Origin: Aliivibrio sp. 1S175
GTDB taxonomy: Bacteria > Pseudomonadota > Gammaproteobacteria > Enterobacterales > Vibrionaceae
Direction of reading: 5' to 3'
Length of the DNA stretch: 62,556 bases
NCBI RefSeq assembly: GCF_001690985.1
Contig: NZ_MAJS01000024.1
Coordinates: 161,698 to 224,253, forward strand
Under the pieces are notes generated by a model that was not told the DNA's origin, ran no database searches, and saw nothing but the letters and a program-made list of their open reading frames with translations. The position numbers were made by a program, and so were the translations under genes. This document shows, piece after piece, positions 17,721 to 26,432 of the stretch (the first letter of the stretch is position 1; every line of letters begins with the position of its first letter).

Positions 17721-18782
17721 TTAATAAGCGCTTGTCTCATACCCTTTTTTACGGCTACGGGCATCAGCTATCGCGCCATGCACCATTTTGCCAAACGCTT
17801 TATCTTTTGCTCGTTGTTCAGCAAGACTCGCACCATTAATTGCTTGTTCACGCATTAATTTCTGGAAACTCACCAAACGACGTTCTTCAAGAACACCTGA
17901 CTCCACCGCTTTTAATACTGCACAACCCGGTTCAGCAACATGAGTACAATCACCAAAGCGGCATTTTTCTGCAAGATCAGTAATTTCACTGAACGTTGCA
18001 TTTACGCCTTGCTCGCAATCACTTAATTGAAGCTCTCGCATTCCAGGAGTGTCCATTAATAGACCACCTTGTGGCATCAATTTTAGTGCGCGATGCGTTG
18101 TTGTATGTCGACCTTTGCTGTCATCTTCACGGATGTCGGCTGTTTGCTGTGCTTCAAAACCAAGTAAGCCATTCACAAGCGTTGATTTACCCACACCAGA
18201 TGAACCTAAGAATGCCAATGTTTGACCATTCTTACAGTAACTATGCAATGCAACAAGATCATTCACATCTAGTGCATTTACACTGTATACACTCATAAAA
18301 CGATTCAGTTTTTGAACTTGATCTTGTTTGTCATCAACATCAGCACATAAATCGGCTTTAGTCAGCACAATAACTGGCTCAACTTCTGCTTCTTTAGCGA
18401 TAGCAAGATAACGCTCAATACGGCTTAGGTTAAAATCGTTATTTAATGAACAGACAATCATGACATTATCAATATTCGCGGCAATCAATTGCGTTGCGAT
18501 TTTTGATCCTGGAGCTTTACGATCAAACAAAGATTGTCTATCCAGTACACGTTGAATTCGTAGATTTTCATCAAACAATACCCAATCACCCACACAAACA
18601 CGATCATCACCTGATGGTGGTAATAAACTCACCTGACCTTGCTCACTCAAAACAATGATACTGCTTCGGTGTTGTTCAATAATTCGACCCGTTTGAAACT
18701 CGGTTAAATCATCTAGAGTCAGTTGTTGTTGAAAATAAGGACGCCAGCCTAATTGTGATAGTGTGAGAATTTGCTCACTCAT
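17721..18782 (-). CDS. rsgA: Ribosome small-subunit-dependent GTPase RsgA
   Basis: A 353-residue circularly permuted GTPase. In order: N-terminal OB-fold (to about residue 95), G4 motif LTKAD, G1 P-loop GSSGVGKST, G3 DTPGMREL, and a C-terminal zinc finger CRFGDCTHVAEPGC. RsgA helps late maturation of the 30S subunit and hydrolyses GTP on the ribosome. I chose ATG 18782 because GGAG sits six bases upstream; the ATG four codons earlier lacks such a site. Vibrios normally carry an rsgA on chromosome 1, so this is probably a second copy. An inverted repeat lies in the upstream region. Confidence 0.92.
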   Translation of the reverse strand: MSEQILTLSQLGWRPYFQQQLTLDDLTEFQTGRIIEQHRSSIIVLSEQGQVSLLPPSGDDRVCVGDWVLFDENLRIQRVLDRQSLFDRKAPGSKIATQLIAANIDNVMIVCSLNNDFNLSRIERYLAIAKEAEVEPVIVLTKADLCADVDDKQDQVQKLNRFMSVYSVNALDVNDLVALHSYCKNGQTLAFLGSSGVGKSTLVNGLLGFEAQQTADIREDDSKGRHTTTHRALKLMPQGGLLMDTPGMRELQLSDCEQGVNATFSEITDLAEKCRFGDCTHVAEPGCAVLKAVESGVLEERRLVSFQKLMREQAINGASLAEQRAKDKAFGKMVHGAIADARSRKKGYETSAY

Positions 18783-18807
18783 TTGTTGCTCCATACATAT
18801 GGTAGAT

Positions 18808-18877
18808 TGTTTACCATTGATGAGGTCATATTATTCAATGACGTCACTTACGTGCCACTACACATCAATGGTAAACA
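18808..18877. promoter_or_regulatory. 15-bp inverted repeat upstream of rsgA
   Basis: TGTTTACCATTGATG (18808-18822) and its exact reverse complement (18863-18877) are separated by 40 bases and end 26 bases before the rsgA start. The two arms may be paired operators or a cruciform; no T-tract makes it a terminator. Confidence 0.6.
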
Positions 18878-18899
18878 CTCTTTACATAACTGAATTTAT

Positions 18900-19320
18900 T
18901 GCATTTTAGTTTCTAACTAAAGTGCGAGAATACTAGCACTTTCTATTGAGTAAATAGCAACAATACTTTTCCTGTTTGTGCTTCTTTTTATCGTTTTAAG
19001 ATCTTGGTAGCAATTATTTTGTTTCCTCTCTGTCGTAATTAAGACTCCAACGATTTATGAAAACTAAAGCATATAAAATAGGCCTCACTTTTATTCATGT
19101 AAAACAAGTTTGTCTTCTTATTACGATAAAAATAATTGATTAAACTTAAATACATTAACGATTTTTTTAGAAAAAATTTACGATCGGCGGGCAAAGAAAT
19201 CCTTTCCAATAGTAAGCGTAACTCTTTCACAACATTTATGATTTAAACATTCAGCATAAAATTAAATTTATTTAATCATGGAAATCAAACATCTAAATTT
19301 CATTTTCACTAAAAAACAAA
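18900..19320. other. AT-rich intergenic region
   Basis: About 420 bases between rsgA and the TetR operators. A 63-codon minus-strand frame starts with GTG and has no ribosome site; I do not regard it as a gene. Confidence 0.4.
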
Positions 19321-19325
19321 CCATT

Positions 19326-19365
19326 TTGAACGATCGCTCAAAATAATAATTGAACAATCGTTCAA
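19326..19365. promoter_or_regulatory. Two TetR-type operators upstream of the AhpD-like gene
   Basis: TTGAACGATCGCTCAA (19326-19341) and TTGAACAATCGTTCAA (19350-19365), centres 24 bases apart. They share the pattern TTGAAC-N4-GTTCAA with a third site at 20706-20721 upstream of the TetR gene. Confidence 0.8.
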
Positions 19366-19431
19366 ATTTAATTATAGTTTATTTCATCAACACAACGTTA
19401 AACCAAAAAACAATGAATTATTAAGGGAAAA

Positions 19432-19983
19432 ATGATGACTACATTTACTATTCATACACTTGAATCAGCGCCAACTAAAAGCCAACCAATTCTAGAAAAA
19501 TCATTAAAAACGAATGGTATGCTTCCTAATCTTCACGCTGTAATGGCAGAAGCTCCCGGATTGCTTGAAGGCTACCAAGTGCTACATAAATTGTTTACTG
19601 AATCATCATTCAATGCAGAAGAGCTAACGGTAGTATGGCAAACCATTAACGTAGAACACAATTGTACTTATTGCGTTCCTGCTCATACTGGGATTGCACA
19701 TATGATGAAAGTCGATGCAACAATCACTGAAGCATTGCGTAACCGAGAAATTATGCCAACAGAAAAACTGCAAGTGTTGCACGAAACAACATTATTAATG
19801 GTTCGCAATCGTGGGGAGCTTTCTCAAGCAGAAATACAGACTTTCTTCGATGCCGGATTTACTCATCAACAACTGCTAGAAATTGTTTTGGGTATGGCTC
19901 AAAAAGTAATGAGTAATTACACCAACCATCTTGCTCACACACCAGTAGACAGCGCATTTAAACAGTTTGCTTGGGATAAATAA
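19432..19983 (+). CDS. AhpD-like/carboxymuconolactone-decarboxylase family protein
   Basis: A 183-residue, all-helical protein. The redox motif NCTYCVPAH (Cys78, Cys81, His85) matches the C-x-x-C-x-x-x-H signature of AhpD-like alkylhydroperoxidases. Such proteins reduce peroxides or reactive electrophiles through a dithiol. Start ATGATG follows AAGGGAAAA. It lies convergent with the TetR gene at 20094, and both carry the same palindromic operator, so it is most likely repressed by that TetR protein. The physiological substrate is unknown. Confidence 0.85.
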   Translation: MMTTFTIHTLESAPTKSQPILEKSLKTNGMLPNLHAVMAEAPGLLEGYQVLHKLFTESSFNAEELTVVWQTINVEHNCTYCVPAHTGIAHMMKVDATITEALRNREIMPTEKLQVLHETTLLMVRNRGELSQAEIQTFFDAGFTHQQLLEIVLGMAQKVMSNYTNHLAHTPVDSAFKQFAWDK

Positions 19984-20035
19984 TCTATAACAGCAACATA
20001 ACGTAATTCTTCTGGTTATAACATCGACGAAAACT

Positions 20036-20065
20036 AAAAAGCCAATCTCATCGGATTGGCTTTTT
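20036..20065. terminator. Bidirectional terminator
   Basis: AAAAAGCCAATC/GATTGGCTTTTT stem between convergent genes ending at 19983 and 20094. Confidence 0.85.
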
Positions 20066-20093
20066 ATTATCTATCATTCGGTTATTTTAATTC

Positions 20094-20684
20094 TTACGCA
20101 CCGATTTTTAATGTCATGAACATATCATCAATCATTTGATCTAAAGGTGCGTCTCCATTACTTGCACAAGCATAGACTCTTAACCCCATAATTTGTACTT
20201 GAACAAAACGCGCCAATTGAGATACATCTTTGTCTTTACTTAACTCACCTTGCTGCTGTGCTTCTTCTAATAAGGTCATAAATTGACCTTCCATGATAAC
20301 GAGCATTTTCTTGGCTTCAGTAAGCAATTCTGCGTTTTCTTCAGTTAATTCTGCAATCGTTTTTGCCAACATACACATACCGCTTGGGGCAGAGGTTTGG
20401 CTTTCAAGCACAATCAAAGTAATAAAGTTTTTCAGAGCATTAAGAGGAGATGAAGTATTGGCTCTACACTCGGCAATTTGAGCAACACCCATCTCCGTGT
20501 ACTTATGTAGCACTTCTTTAAACAAACCTTCTTTACTACCAAATGTCGCATAAATACTGCCAGGGCGCATATCAATTACATCTTGAAGATTACGCATGGA
20601 TGTGGCGTGAAAACCTTTTTCCCAATAAAGATTGGTCGCTTTTTCAATCACATCGTCTCTGTTAAATTTGGCTGTTTTTGCCAT
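20094..20684 (-). CDS. TetR-family transcriptional regulator
   Basis: A 196-residue regulator. Residues 9-55 form the TetR helix-turn-helix (RDDVIEKATNLYWEKGFHATSMRNLQDVIDMRPGS... pattern, ending YATFGSKEGLF); the C-terminal half is the ligand domain, with Cys in SGMCMLAKTI and VYACASNG. It resembles NemR/AcrR-like repressors that sense electrophiles, but the ligand is not shown. Operator TTGAACACTTGTTCAA lies 22 bases upstream of its start, indicating autoregulation. Confidence 0.9.
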   Translation of the reverse strand: MAKTAKFNRDDVIEKATNLYWEKGFHATSMRNLQDVIDMRPGSIYATFGSKEGLFKEVLHKYTEMGVAQIAECRANTSSPLNALKNFITLIVLESQTSAPSGMCMLAKTIAELTEENAELLTEAKKMLVIMEGQFMTLLEEAQQQGELSKDKDVSQLARFVQVQIMGLRVYACASNGDAPLDQMIDDMFMTLKIGA

Positions 20685-20705
20685 AATAAATTACTCTTAA
20701 AAAAC

Positions 20706-20721
20706 TTGAACACTTGTTCAA
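20706..20721. promoter_or_regulatory. TetR-type operator (autoregulatory)
   Basis: Perfect-arm palindrome TTGAACACTTGTTCAA just upstream of the TetR gene, matching the two sites at 19326-19365. Confidence 0.8.
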
Positions 20722-20850
20722 TTATATCAGCTTATATTATGAAATACAGGGTTTGCTTAAAAACAACGCATCTAGACCACCAACCTAACCTACTTTGGTC
20801 TATGCTTTATAAGCGACATTACAATGACTTAAAAAAATAATTAAGGAATA

Positions 20851-21066
20851 ATGATGAATCAAATCAACCCTAAGAAACTATTAAATAGTAAATGGACTGC
20901 CGTAAATCCAATAAAAAAAGAGAAACACTTTTTAATTACAGAGGTTGAATTTGAAGAAAATGAAGTGACGCATTGTTTAATAGAAGCCGTCATGACAAAA
21001 CGAACACAAGCATTGGATTGGCAAGAATTAAAAAACCAAGACGATTGGCTTTCTGGCTGGAAATAA
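20851..21066 (+). CDS. TIGR02450-family small Trp-rich protein
   Basis: A 71-residue conserved protein: start MMNQINPKKLLNSKWTAVNPIKKEKHF and end DWQELKNQDDWLSGWK, the pattern of the TIGR02450 family (basic N terminus, KWTAV, several conserved Trp). Function is unknown. AAGGAA precedes the start. It converges on the exonuclease gene. Confidence 0.8.
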   Translation: MMNQINPKKLLNSKWTAVNPIKKEKHFLITEVEFEENEVTHCLIEAVMTKRTQALDWQELKNQDDWLSGWK

Positions 21067-21122
21067 AAAACGCTTATGCTGAAATCACACATAAACGTTT
21101 GTTAGAAAAAAGACGGTTAAAA

Positions 21123-21806
21123 CTAGCCCTGTTTCTTAAGAAATTGATCGATTGACCCTTTTGGAGTCTTAGCTATTTTTTGCATTAATGAAAAATCAGG
21201 ACGGGTAATCGCGTAGTCACTTTTTAGGGTATCGAGCAGAACTTGCCATAATGACGCGGTCACTTCTGCGTCGGCTAATGCTCTGTGAAACACACCGTCA
21301 TTATCAATTTGATGATACGCCACTAACTCGCCCAATTTATGCGATGGCGCATCTTGAGTTAATCGTCTTGATACCAATAATGAACACGCGAACGTGCCAT
21401 CATAATCTCGCTGAATTGCATCAAGCTCTGCATCCAAAAAACGCTGATCAAACGAAGCATTATGAGCAACGAGATTGCAACCTTGAATGAAATCTGCAAA
21501 TTCATGCATTACCGTTCCACAATCGTCTGCGTCCACTAGCATTTCATTAGTAATACCTGTGTAATTAGCAATAAACGAGCTAACTCTAAAACCAGGGTTC
21601 ATCAGTTTTTGAAAGCGATCAACAATAACACCATTTTCTAGCTTAACCGCACCAATTTCTATGGCACGATCGCCTTGGTTTGGGGATAAACCAGTGGTTT
21701 CGAAATCGAGAACAACAACGGTATTAGCAAGAGCAGCAAGGGGTTTGGCAAGGCGTAAAGGCACGAAATATTTCCAAGTCATATAATTAGCCGGCAATGA
21801 TACCAC
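21123..21806 (-). CDS. DnaQ-like 3'-5' exonuclease (DEDDh)
   Basis: A 227-residue protein with the DEDDh exonuclease motifs: DFETTGL (Exo I) at about residue 34, [11 protein letters not shown] (Exo II) and [14 protein letters not shown] (Exo III, with the catalytic His and Asp). It resembles the epsilon subunit of DNA polymerase III and PolC-type exonucleases, but as a stand-alone nuclease. A 30-residue N-terminal extension without recognisable motif precedes the domain. It diverges from the DNA-alkylation protein gene at 21862 with 55 bases between, perhaps a shared DNA-repair context. Confidence 0.85.
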   Translation of the reverse strand: MVSLPANYMTWKYFVPLRLAKPLAALANTVVVLDFETTGLSPNQGDRAIEIGAVKLENGVIVDRFQKLMNPGFRVSSFIANYTGITNEMLVDADDCGTVMHEFADFIQGCNLVAHNASFDQRFLDAELDAIQRDYDGTFACSLLVSRRLTQDAPSHKLGELVAYHQIDNDGVFHRALADAEVTASLWQVLLDTLKSDYAITRPDFSLMQKIAKTPKGSIDQFLKKQG

Positions 21807-21861
21807 TTCTTCTGTTTATATATAAAATGATAAGAACATGACTTTCATATAAGGAAAATTA

Positions 21862-22965
21862 ATGAGCACGCTATTTAAGGATCTTTTCTCTGAAGATTTC
21901 TATGATTTCCTCTCAAACGCATTAAAACACGTACTTCCTGAGCTTGATAAACAGGCCTTCATTACTCAAATCTATTGTGATGAGTTCTTTGATTTTGAGA
22001 TGAAACAACGCATAAGCCACACTACTCAAGTTCTACACCAATTTATGCCCAAAGAATTCAGTCATGCTTCTGATATTCTCATTCAACTTATCGCCTATTT
22101 TGAAAGCCTTGAGATAAAACCCGACAGTTTAGAATACTTATTTATACCTGAGTACATTGAACGTTATGGCTTAGAAGATTACGACAATGCCATTAAGGCC
22201 TTTGTTATCGTAACGCCTTTTGTTACTTGTGAATTTGCCGTTCGCCCTTTTATTGCTAAGTATCAACAGAAAATGCTTAATGACATGATGTTATGGGCAA
22301 CGCATGATCATCGCCGAGTTCGTCGTTTAGCCAGTGAAGGTTCAAGACCACGATTACCTTGGGGGATGGCATTACGTGAGTTAAAGAAAGATCCTAGTCC
22401 ATTAACACCTATCCTTCTTGAACTAACCAACGACAGCTGTGAGGCCGTAAGACGTAGCGTCGCTAACAGCTTAAATGATATTGCTAAAGACAACCCTGAC
22501 TATGTGATTTCATTTGCTAAAACGCACATTAATAAATCAGAACACACCAACAAACTCATTAAGCACGCTTGCCGCACTTTATTAAAACAAGCCAATACTG
22601 AGGTGCTTGAATTGTTCGGTTTTGAAAGTAAAGGCATTGAGACATCTAATTTTGACATTACCACACCCAAAGTCACTATTGGCTCTAACCTTGAGTTCAC
22701 GTTTACGGTTCACAACACAACCGAAAAAAGAAAAAAACTGCGTCTAGAATATGGCCTGTATTACCTAAAAAACAACGGCACATTAGCACGTAAGGTTTTT
22801 AAGATAAGCGAGCGTGATATTGAAGCCAAAGAAAAATACACTGTGGATCGTAAGCAAAGCTTTAAACTCATTACCACGCGTAAGTTTTACGTCGGTATAC
22901 ACGAGTTATCTCTCATTCTTAATGGGCGAGAATTGGATAAAAAAGAGTTTGAATTAACCGCATAA
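21862..22965 (+). CDS. DNA alkylation repair (AlkD-like HEAT) protein
   Basis: A 367-residue protein. The central part (about residues 150-220) has HEAT-like helices with HDHRRVRRLASEGSRPRLPWG and SCEAVRRSVANSLNDIAKDNPDYV, which mark the AlkC/AlkD-like DNA alkylation repair family. The C-terminal 110 residues form a beta-rich domain (FTVHNTTEKRKKLRLEYGLYYLKNNG). AlkD-type proteins remove 3- and 7-alkyl purines; the glycosylase activity of this subgroup is inferred. A strong terminator follows. Confidence 0.78.
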   Translation: MSTLFKDLFSEDFYDFLSNALKHVLPELDKQAFITQIYCDEFFDFEMKQRISHTTQVLHQFMPKEFSHASDILIQLIAYFESLEIKPDSLEYLFIPEYIERYGLEDYDNAIKAFVIVTPFVTCEFAVRPFIAKYQQKMLNDMMLWATHDHRRVRRLASEGSRPRLPWGMALRELKKDPSPLTPILLELTNDSCEAVRRSVANSLNDIAKDNPDYVISFAKTHINKSEHTNKLIKHACRTLLKQANTEVLELFGFESKGIETSNFDITTPKVTIGSNLEFTFTVHNTTEKRKKLRLEYGLYYLKNNGTLARKVFKISERDIEAKEKYTVDRKQSFKLITTRKFYVGIHELSLILNGRELDKKEFELTA

Positions 22966-23061
22966 ATCTGGCGATTAACCATTACCGGTGATTTTACTCA
23001 TATCAGCGATAGCGATACCTTTATCTATTTCGGGTTTGGTAGAAGTATTTAATCAAGCAAT

Positions 23062-23102
23062 AAAAAAACGCGAGCTGATATCATCAGTCTCGCGTTTTTT
23101 TT
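23062..23102. terminator. Bidirectional terminator
   Basis: ACGCGAG.TGAT/ATCA.CTCGCGT stem flanked by A and T runs, between convergent genes ending at 22965 and 23124. Confidence 0.85.
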
Positions 23103-23123
23103 GCTAAGTAACGTTAATTAAAA

Positions 23124-24725
23124 TTAAGCTACATGCATTCTGTTTTTATGATCTAGGTACTCATCGTAAGTACCTTGGAAGTTAACTAATTTCTTATCTG
23201 TAACATCAATGATTTGAGTCGCTAGAGAAGAAACAAACTCACGGTCATGGCTTACGAAGATTAATGTACCAGTGTACACTTTTAACGCTTCGTTCAATGC
23301 TTCAATCGCTTCCATATCCATGTGGTTGGTTGGTTCGTCCATAACAAGTACGTTGATGTCTTGCATCATTAACTTGCCAAATAACAGACGGTTTTTCTCA
23401 CCACCAGAACAGTTTCTTGCTTGTTTGTTTGTATCATCTGCAGTAAATAGTAGACGACCCAAAATACCACGAACCATCAAGTCATCATGCTTAACTGTAC
23501 GCCACTGCGAGATCCAATCAAAGATGCTTAAATCGTTATCAAAATCAGCGGTACTGTCTTGTGGGCAGTAACCGAATGTTGCGTTTTCTGACCATTTAAC
23601 AATACCTTCGTTTTGTTCTAGATCATTAACTAAACAACGTAATAGCGTTGTTTTACCAACACCATTTTCGCCAATGATTGCAAGACGAGTACCCGCTTCA
23701 AGCAGTAAGTTACCGCCAGCAAACAATACTTCTTCTTCAAATCCATGACCCAAGTCTTTCAACTCAAGTGCTTGACGGTGTAATTTCTTACCTTCACCAA
23801 AGTTAATTGATGGGCTCATGCGGCTTGATGATTTCACTTCATCTAATGAGATTTTATCCATTTTCTTTGCACGAGAACTTGCTTGCTTCGCTTTAGATGC
23901 ATTCGCACCAAAACGGTTTACGAAATCTTGTAGTTCACTGATTTCTGCTGCTTTCTTCGCGTTACCAGAAAGTAGTTGCTCACGGATCAAACTAGACGCT
24001 TCAAGGAAGTATTCGTAGTTACCAGGGTAAACACGAAGCTCGCCATAATCAATGTCTGCCATGTGAGTACATACAGAGTTCAGGAAGTGTCTATCGTGCG
24101 AGATGATGATCATTGTACATTTACGTTGATTAAGCTCACCAGCTAGCCAGTTAATCGTATTAATGTCCAAGTTGTTTGTTGGTTCATCAAGTAGCAAGAT
24201 ATCTGGGTTTGCGAACAATGCTTGTGCTAATAACACTCGCAGTTTCCAACCAGGAGCAACTTGTTGCATTAAGCCATAATGAAGTTCTTCATCAATACCG
24301 GCTTGTAATAGAATGTCACCAGCACGGCTTTCTGCGCTGTAACCGTCCATTTCTGCAAACTCACTTTCAAGCTCAGCCACTTTCATGCCATCTTCTTCAC
24401 TCATTTCTGGTAGCGAATAGATGCGTTCACGCTCTTGTTTTATTTCCCATAATTTCTTGTCGCCCATGATCACAACATCAATTACGCTGTATTTTTCAAA
24501 CGCAAACTGATCTTGGCTCAACACGCCTAATTTTTGTCCCGGCGTCATTGATACGTTGCCTGAACTAGGAGTCAATGCACCACTTAGAATCTTCATGAAC
24601 GTTGATTTTCCGCAACCGTTCGCACCGATCAAACCATAACGGTTACCGTTGCCAAATTTTGCTGAAATGTTTTCAAATAAAGGCTCTGCGCCAAATTGCA
24701 TTGTGATGTTGTTTGATTGTATCAA
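23124..24725 (-). CDS. ybiT: ABC-F ATPase YbiT
   Basis: A 533-residue soluble protein with two ABC ATPase domains and no membrane segment. The first has P-loop GANGCGKST and the second GENGVGKTT with signature [17 protein letters not shown] and [12 protein letters not shown]. The N terminus [25 protein letters not shown] is the YbiT pattern. ABC-F proteins act at the ribosomal E site during translation. It has its own promoter region and ends before a bidirectional terminator. Confidence 0.92.
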   Translation of the reverse strand: MIQSNNITMQFGAEPLFENISAKFGNGNRYGLIGANGCGKSTFMKILSGALTPSSGNVSMTPGQKLGVLSQDQFAFEKYSVIDVVIMGDKKLWEIKQERERIYSLPEMSEEDGMKVAELESEFAEMDGYSAESRAGDILLQAGIDEELHYGLMQQVAPGWKLRVLLAQALFANPDILLLDEPTNNLDINTINWLAGELNQRKCTMIIISHDRHFLNSVCTHMADIDYGELRVYPGNYEYFLEASSLIREQLLSGNAKKAAEISELQDFVNRFGANASKAKQASSRAKKMDKISLDEVKSSSRMSPSINFGEGKKLHRQALELKDLGHGFEEEVLFAGGNLLLEAGTRLAIIGENGVGKTTLLRCLVNDLEQNEGIVKWSENATFGYCPQDSTADFDNDLSIFDWISQWRTVKHDDLMVRGILGRLLFTADDTNKQARNCSGGEKNRLLFGKLMMQDINVLVMDEPTNHMDMEAIEALNEALKVYTGTLIFVSHDREFVSSLATQIIDVTDKKLVNFQGTYDEYLDHKNRMHVA

Positions 24726-24880
24726 CGAAATAATTCCTAGGGTTTACTGACAAGTCATGATTGAGCTATAGAAAGCCACAAGATGAAGGACGAAAGTATG
24801 ATAAATGAGAAAATCTAGCCGCGGATTATACAGAGATCTTGATCACAATGTCGAGAAAATACGGTGTTTTTATATTCAAT

Positions 24881-24914
24881 AAAAAAGCCCTAGAAAAATC
24901 TAGAGCTTTAAAAA
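24881..24914 (-). terminator. Rho-independent terminator downstream of the LPMO gene
   Basis: AAAGC.CTAGA/TCTAGA.GCTTT stem; A-run 24881-24886 gives a T-tract on the minus strand. Confidence 0.7.
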
Positions 24915-24943
24915 GGTACGAATAGCGTTTATGTGATTAAAAA

Positions 24944-24998
24944 TTAAAATTTATAACCGACAGTAAACGAGAATGGATCTGAAAAAATATTATCGCCA
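24944..24998 (-). pseudogene. C-terminal remnant of an outer-membrane protein
   Basis: In the frame overlapping the LPMO stop, the minus strand reads GDNIFSDPFSFTVGYKF and stop. The DP-F-F-GYKF ending with terminal Phe is typical of the last barrel strand of OmpW-like outer-membrane proteins. No more of such a gene is seen upstream. It suggests that the LPMO gene replaced most of an outer-membrane protein gene whose tail and terminator remain. Only about 17 residues support this. Confidence 0.4.
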
Positions 24999-26177
24999 CA
25001 CACCCCATTCACCTGTAGTTCCAGGTTCTTCACCTTTTGTCCACCACTGAGCAACCCAAGCTCCTCCTTGGTGAATAACGATATCTCCTGCGTTATATGT
25101 TGAATCTACTTGCCACGCATTTGTTGGTTCTACTGGCGGCTCTACCGGTGGTGTGATATCGGCTTTAATTAAAGAAAGTTGATAACTAAGATCTGCACTT
25201 GGCGCAAATACTCGGTTCGCGTAAATATTATTGGCGTCGTACATATAATGATTCATCTCTTGGTGCCAAATACCAATAAACCATTCTTTATTTTTCAACT
25301 GGTTAAATTGTCCCGCCAATTCAGCTGACCATGTAATGGTATTATTTACCGTTATCGCTAAACTTATATCGGTGGTTTCAGCACCTGTAGCATCAAATGT
25401 TCTGAAGCGAACCGTATCACCAGATTCTACTGGGCCAAAGCCTTGGCTAATGTAATAACCTAAATCAGAATATGATACTGGTGGGTCTACTGGATCTGTT
25501 GGTCCTGGGGGTATCGTGCCAGTATTATCAAACGAAATATCACTACAGTTATAAAAGCCTTCGCCTGCGGCATCTTCACGCTGCCAACGAGTATAAAGTA
25601 CCGCTGAATCGGATCTATCCGCTGGAAGGGTAATGTTAATACGGTACTTTTTATCATCTCCTACAGGGACGTTACCCGCAGTATCAATTAGCTCTAGATC
25701 ACCCCACGTTAATGGAGCGGTCGGATCGTAATTAGTATTAGATAAGTAGAATTGCCAGTAAGAAGGGTTGTGCGGTGCGGTCGCATTAAAGATAAGTTCA
25801 ATCTGGTTATTCTCATCTAAGGTAACCGCCGTTTTTTGCCAATGGGAGGAACCTACATTTAAGCCGGATTTTGAGCTATCACCTGCTGAACATAAATTGC
25901 CGTCACGAACAATGGCTTGAACATGGGCCATGTCTTTATAGTTTGGTACATTGGCAGCGACTTCATTACGTTGGACAAAAGGAAACGCACCGGACTCATC
26001 ATACGCGGCCTGACACGCCTTATTTGGAATTGTGTTATCCCAGAAACCACCATCAAGATAACACGTATTCTGCCTTGCACTTGGAAATTCAACCCAGCCA
26101 TGTGCTTGTGCTCCCATTGATGATAATGCGCCAACAAAGGCAATGGTAAGCGAGCTAATTTTTATTTTATTAGTCAT
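24990..26177 (-). CDS. Chitin-active lytic polysaccharide monooxygenase (AA10, GbpA-like)
   Basis: A 395-residue secreted protein. The signal peptide ends ...MGAQA, leaving mature His1 (HGWVEFPSARQ), which with a second His (in SSHWQKTA) forms the copper histidine brace of AA10 enzymes. Order: AA10 domain (about 26-215), a Pro-rich linker (GTIPPGPTDPVDPP), a central beta domain, a second linker, and a C-terminal chitin-binding module (NAWQVDSTYNAGDIVIHQGGAWVAQWWTKGEEP, CBM5/12 type). It oxidatively cleaves or binds chitin. A leader hairpin and a 7-unit pentanucleotide repeat lie upstream. Confidence 0.9.
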   Translation of the reverse strand: MTNKIKISSLTIAFVGALSSMGAQAHGWVEFPSARQNTCYLDGGFWDNTIPNKACQAAYDESGAFPFVQRNEVAANVPNYKDMAHVQAIVRDGNLCSAGDSSKSGLNVGSSHWQKTAVTLDENNQIELIFNATAPHNPSYWQFYLSNTNYDPTAPLTWGDLELIDTAGNVPVGDDKKYRINITLPADRSDSAVLYTRWQREDAAGEGFYNCSDISFDNTGTIPPGPTDPVDPPVSYSDLGYYISQGFGPVESGDTVRFRTFDATGAETTDISLAITVNNTITWSAELAGQFNQLKNKEWFIGIWHQEMNHYMYDANNIYANRVFAPSADLSYQLSLIKADITPPVEPPVEPTNAWQVDSTYNAGDIVIHQGGAWVAQWWTKGEEPGTTGEWGVWR

Positions 26178-26202
26178 ATTTCATCCTTGTTTATAAACAA
26201 TA

Positions 26203-26229
26203 AAAGCAGAGCGACGAGTGCTCTGCTTT
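26203..26229 (-). promoter_or_regulatory. Terminator-like hairpin in the LPMO leader
   Basis: AAAGCAGAGC/GCTCTGCTTT stem with a 7-base loop; on the minus strand TTTTATT follows. It ends 25 bases before the LPMO start. It can be read as the trhO terminator or as an attenuator in the LPMO leader. Confidence 0.65.
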
Positions 26230-26358
26230 CGTTTATAAAATTAGCAAGAATTGATAAATTAGCGACTAAAACGGAAATAAAGAAAAGCTTTAATGACGCA
26301 TTTGTTATCTGCTTTCCATCTAATAATGAGTCAAATGAAAGCCTATTATATTCTTTCG

Positions 26359-26393
26359 ACTCAACTCAACTCAACTCAACTCAACTCAACTCA
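26359..26393. repeat. Pentanucleotide microsatellite (ACTCA)7
   Basis: Seven perfect ACTCA units between the trhO stop and the LPMO start, about 180 bases upstream of the latter. Such arrays change length by slipped-strand mispairing. Confidence 0.95.
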
Positions 26394-26432
26394 TTATCTA
26401 ACAACAACCACTATAAAGTCGTCTTAACATTT

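Noticed and set aside
19039-19230. Minus-strand 63-codon frame in the rsgA/AhpD intergenic region
   Set aside because: It starts with GTG, lacks a ribosome site and lies in very AT-rich DNA.
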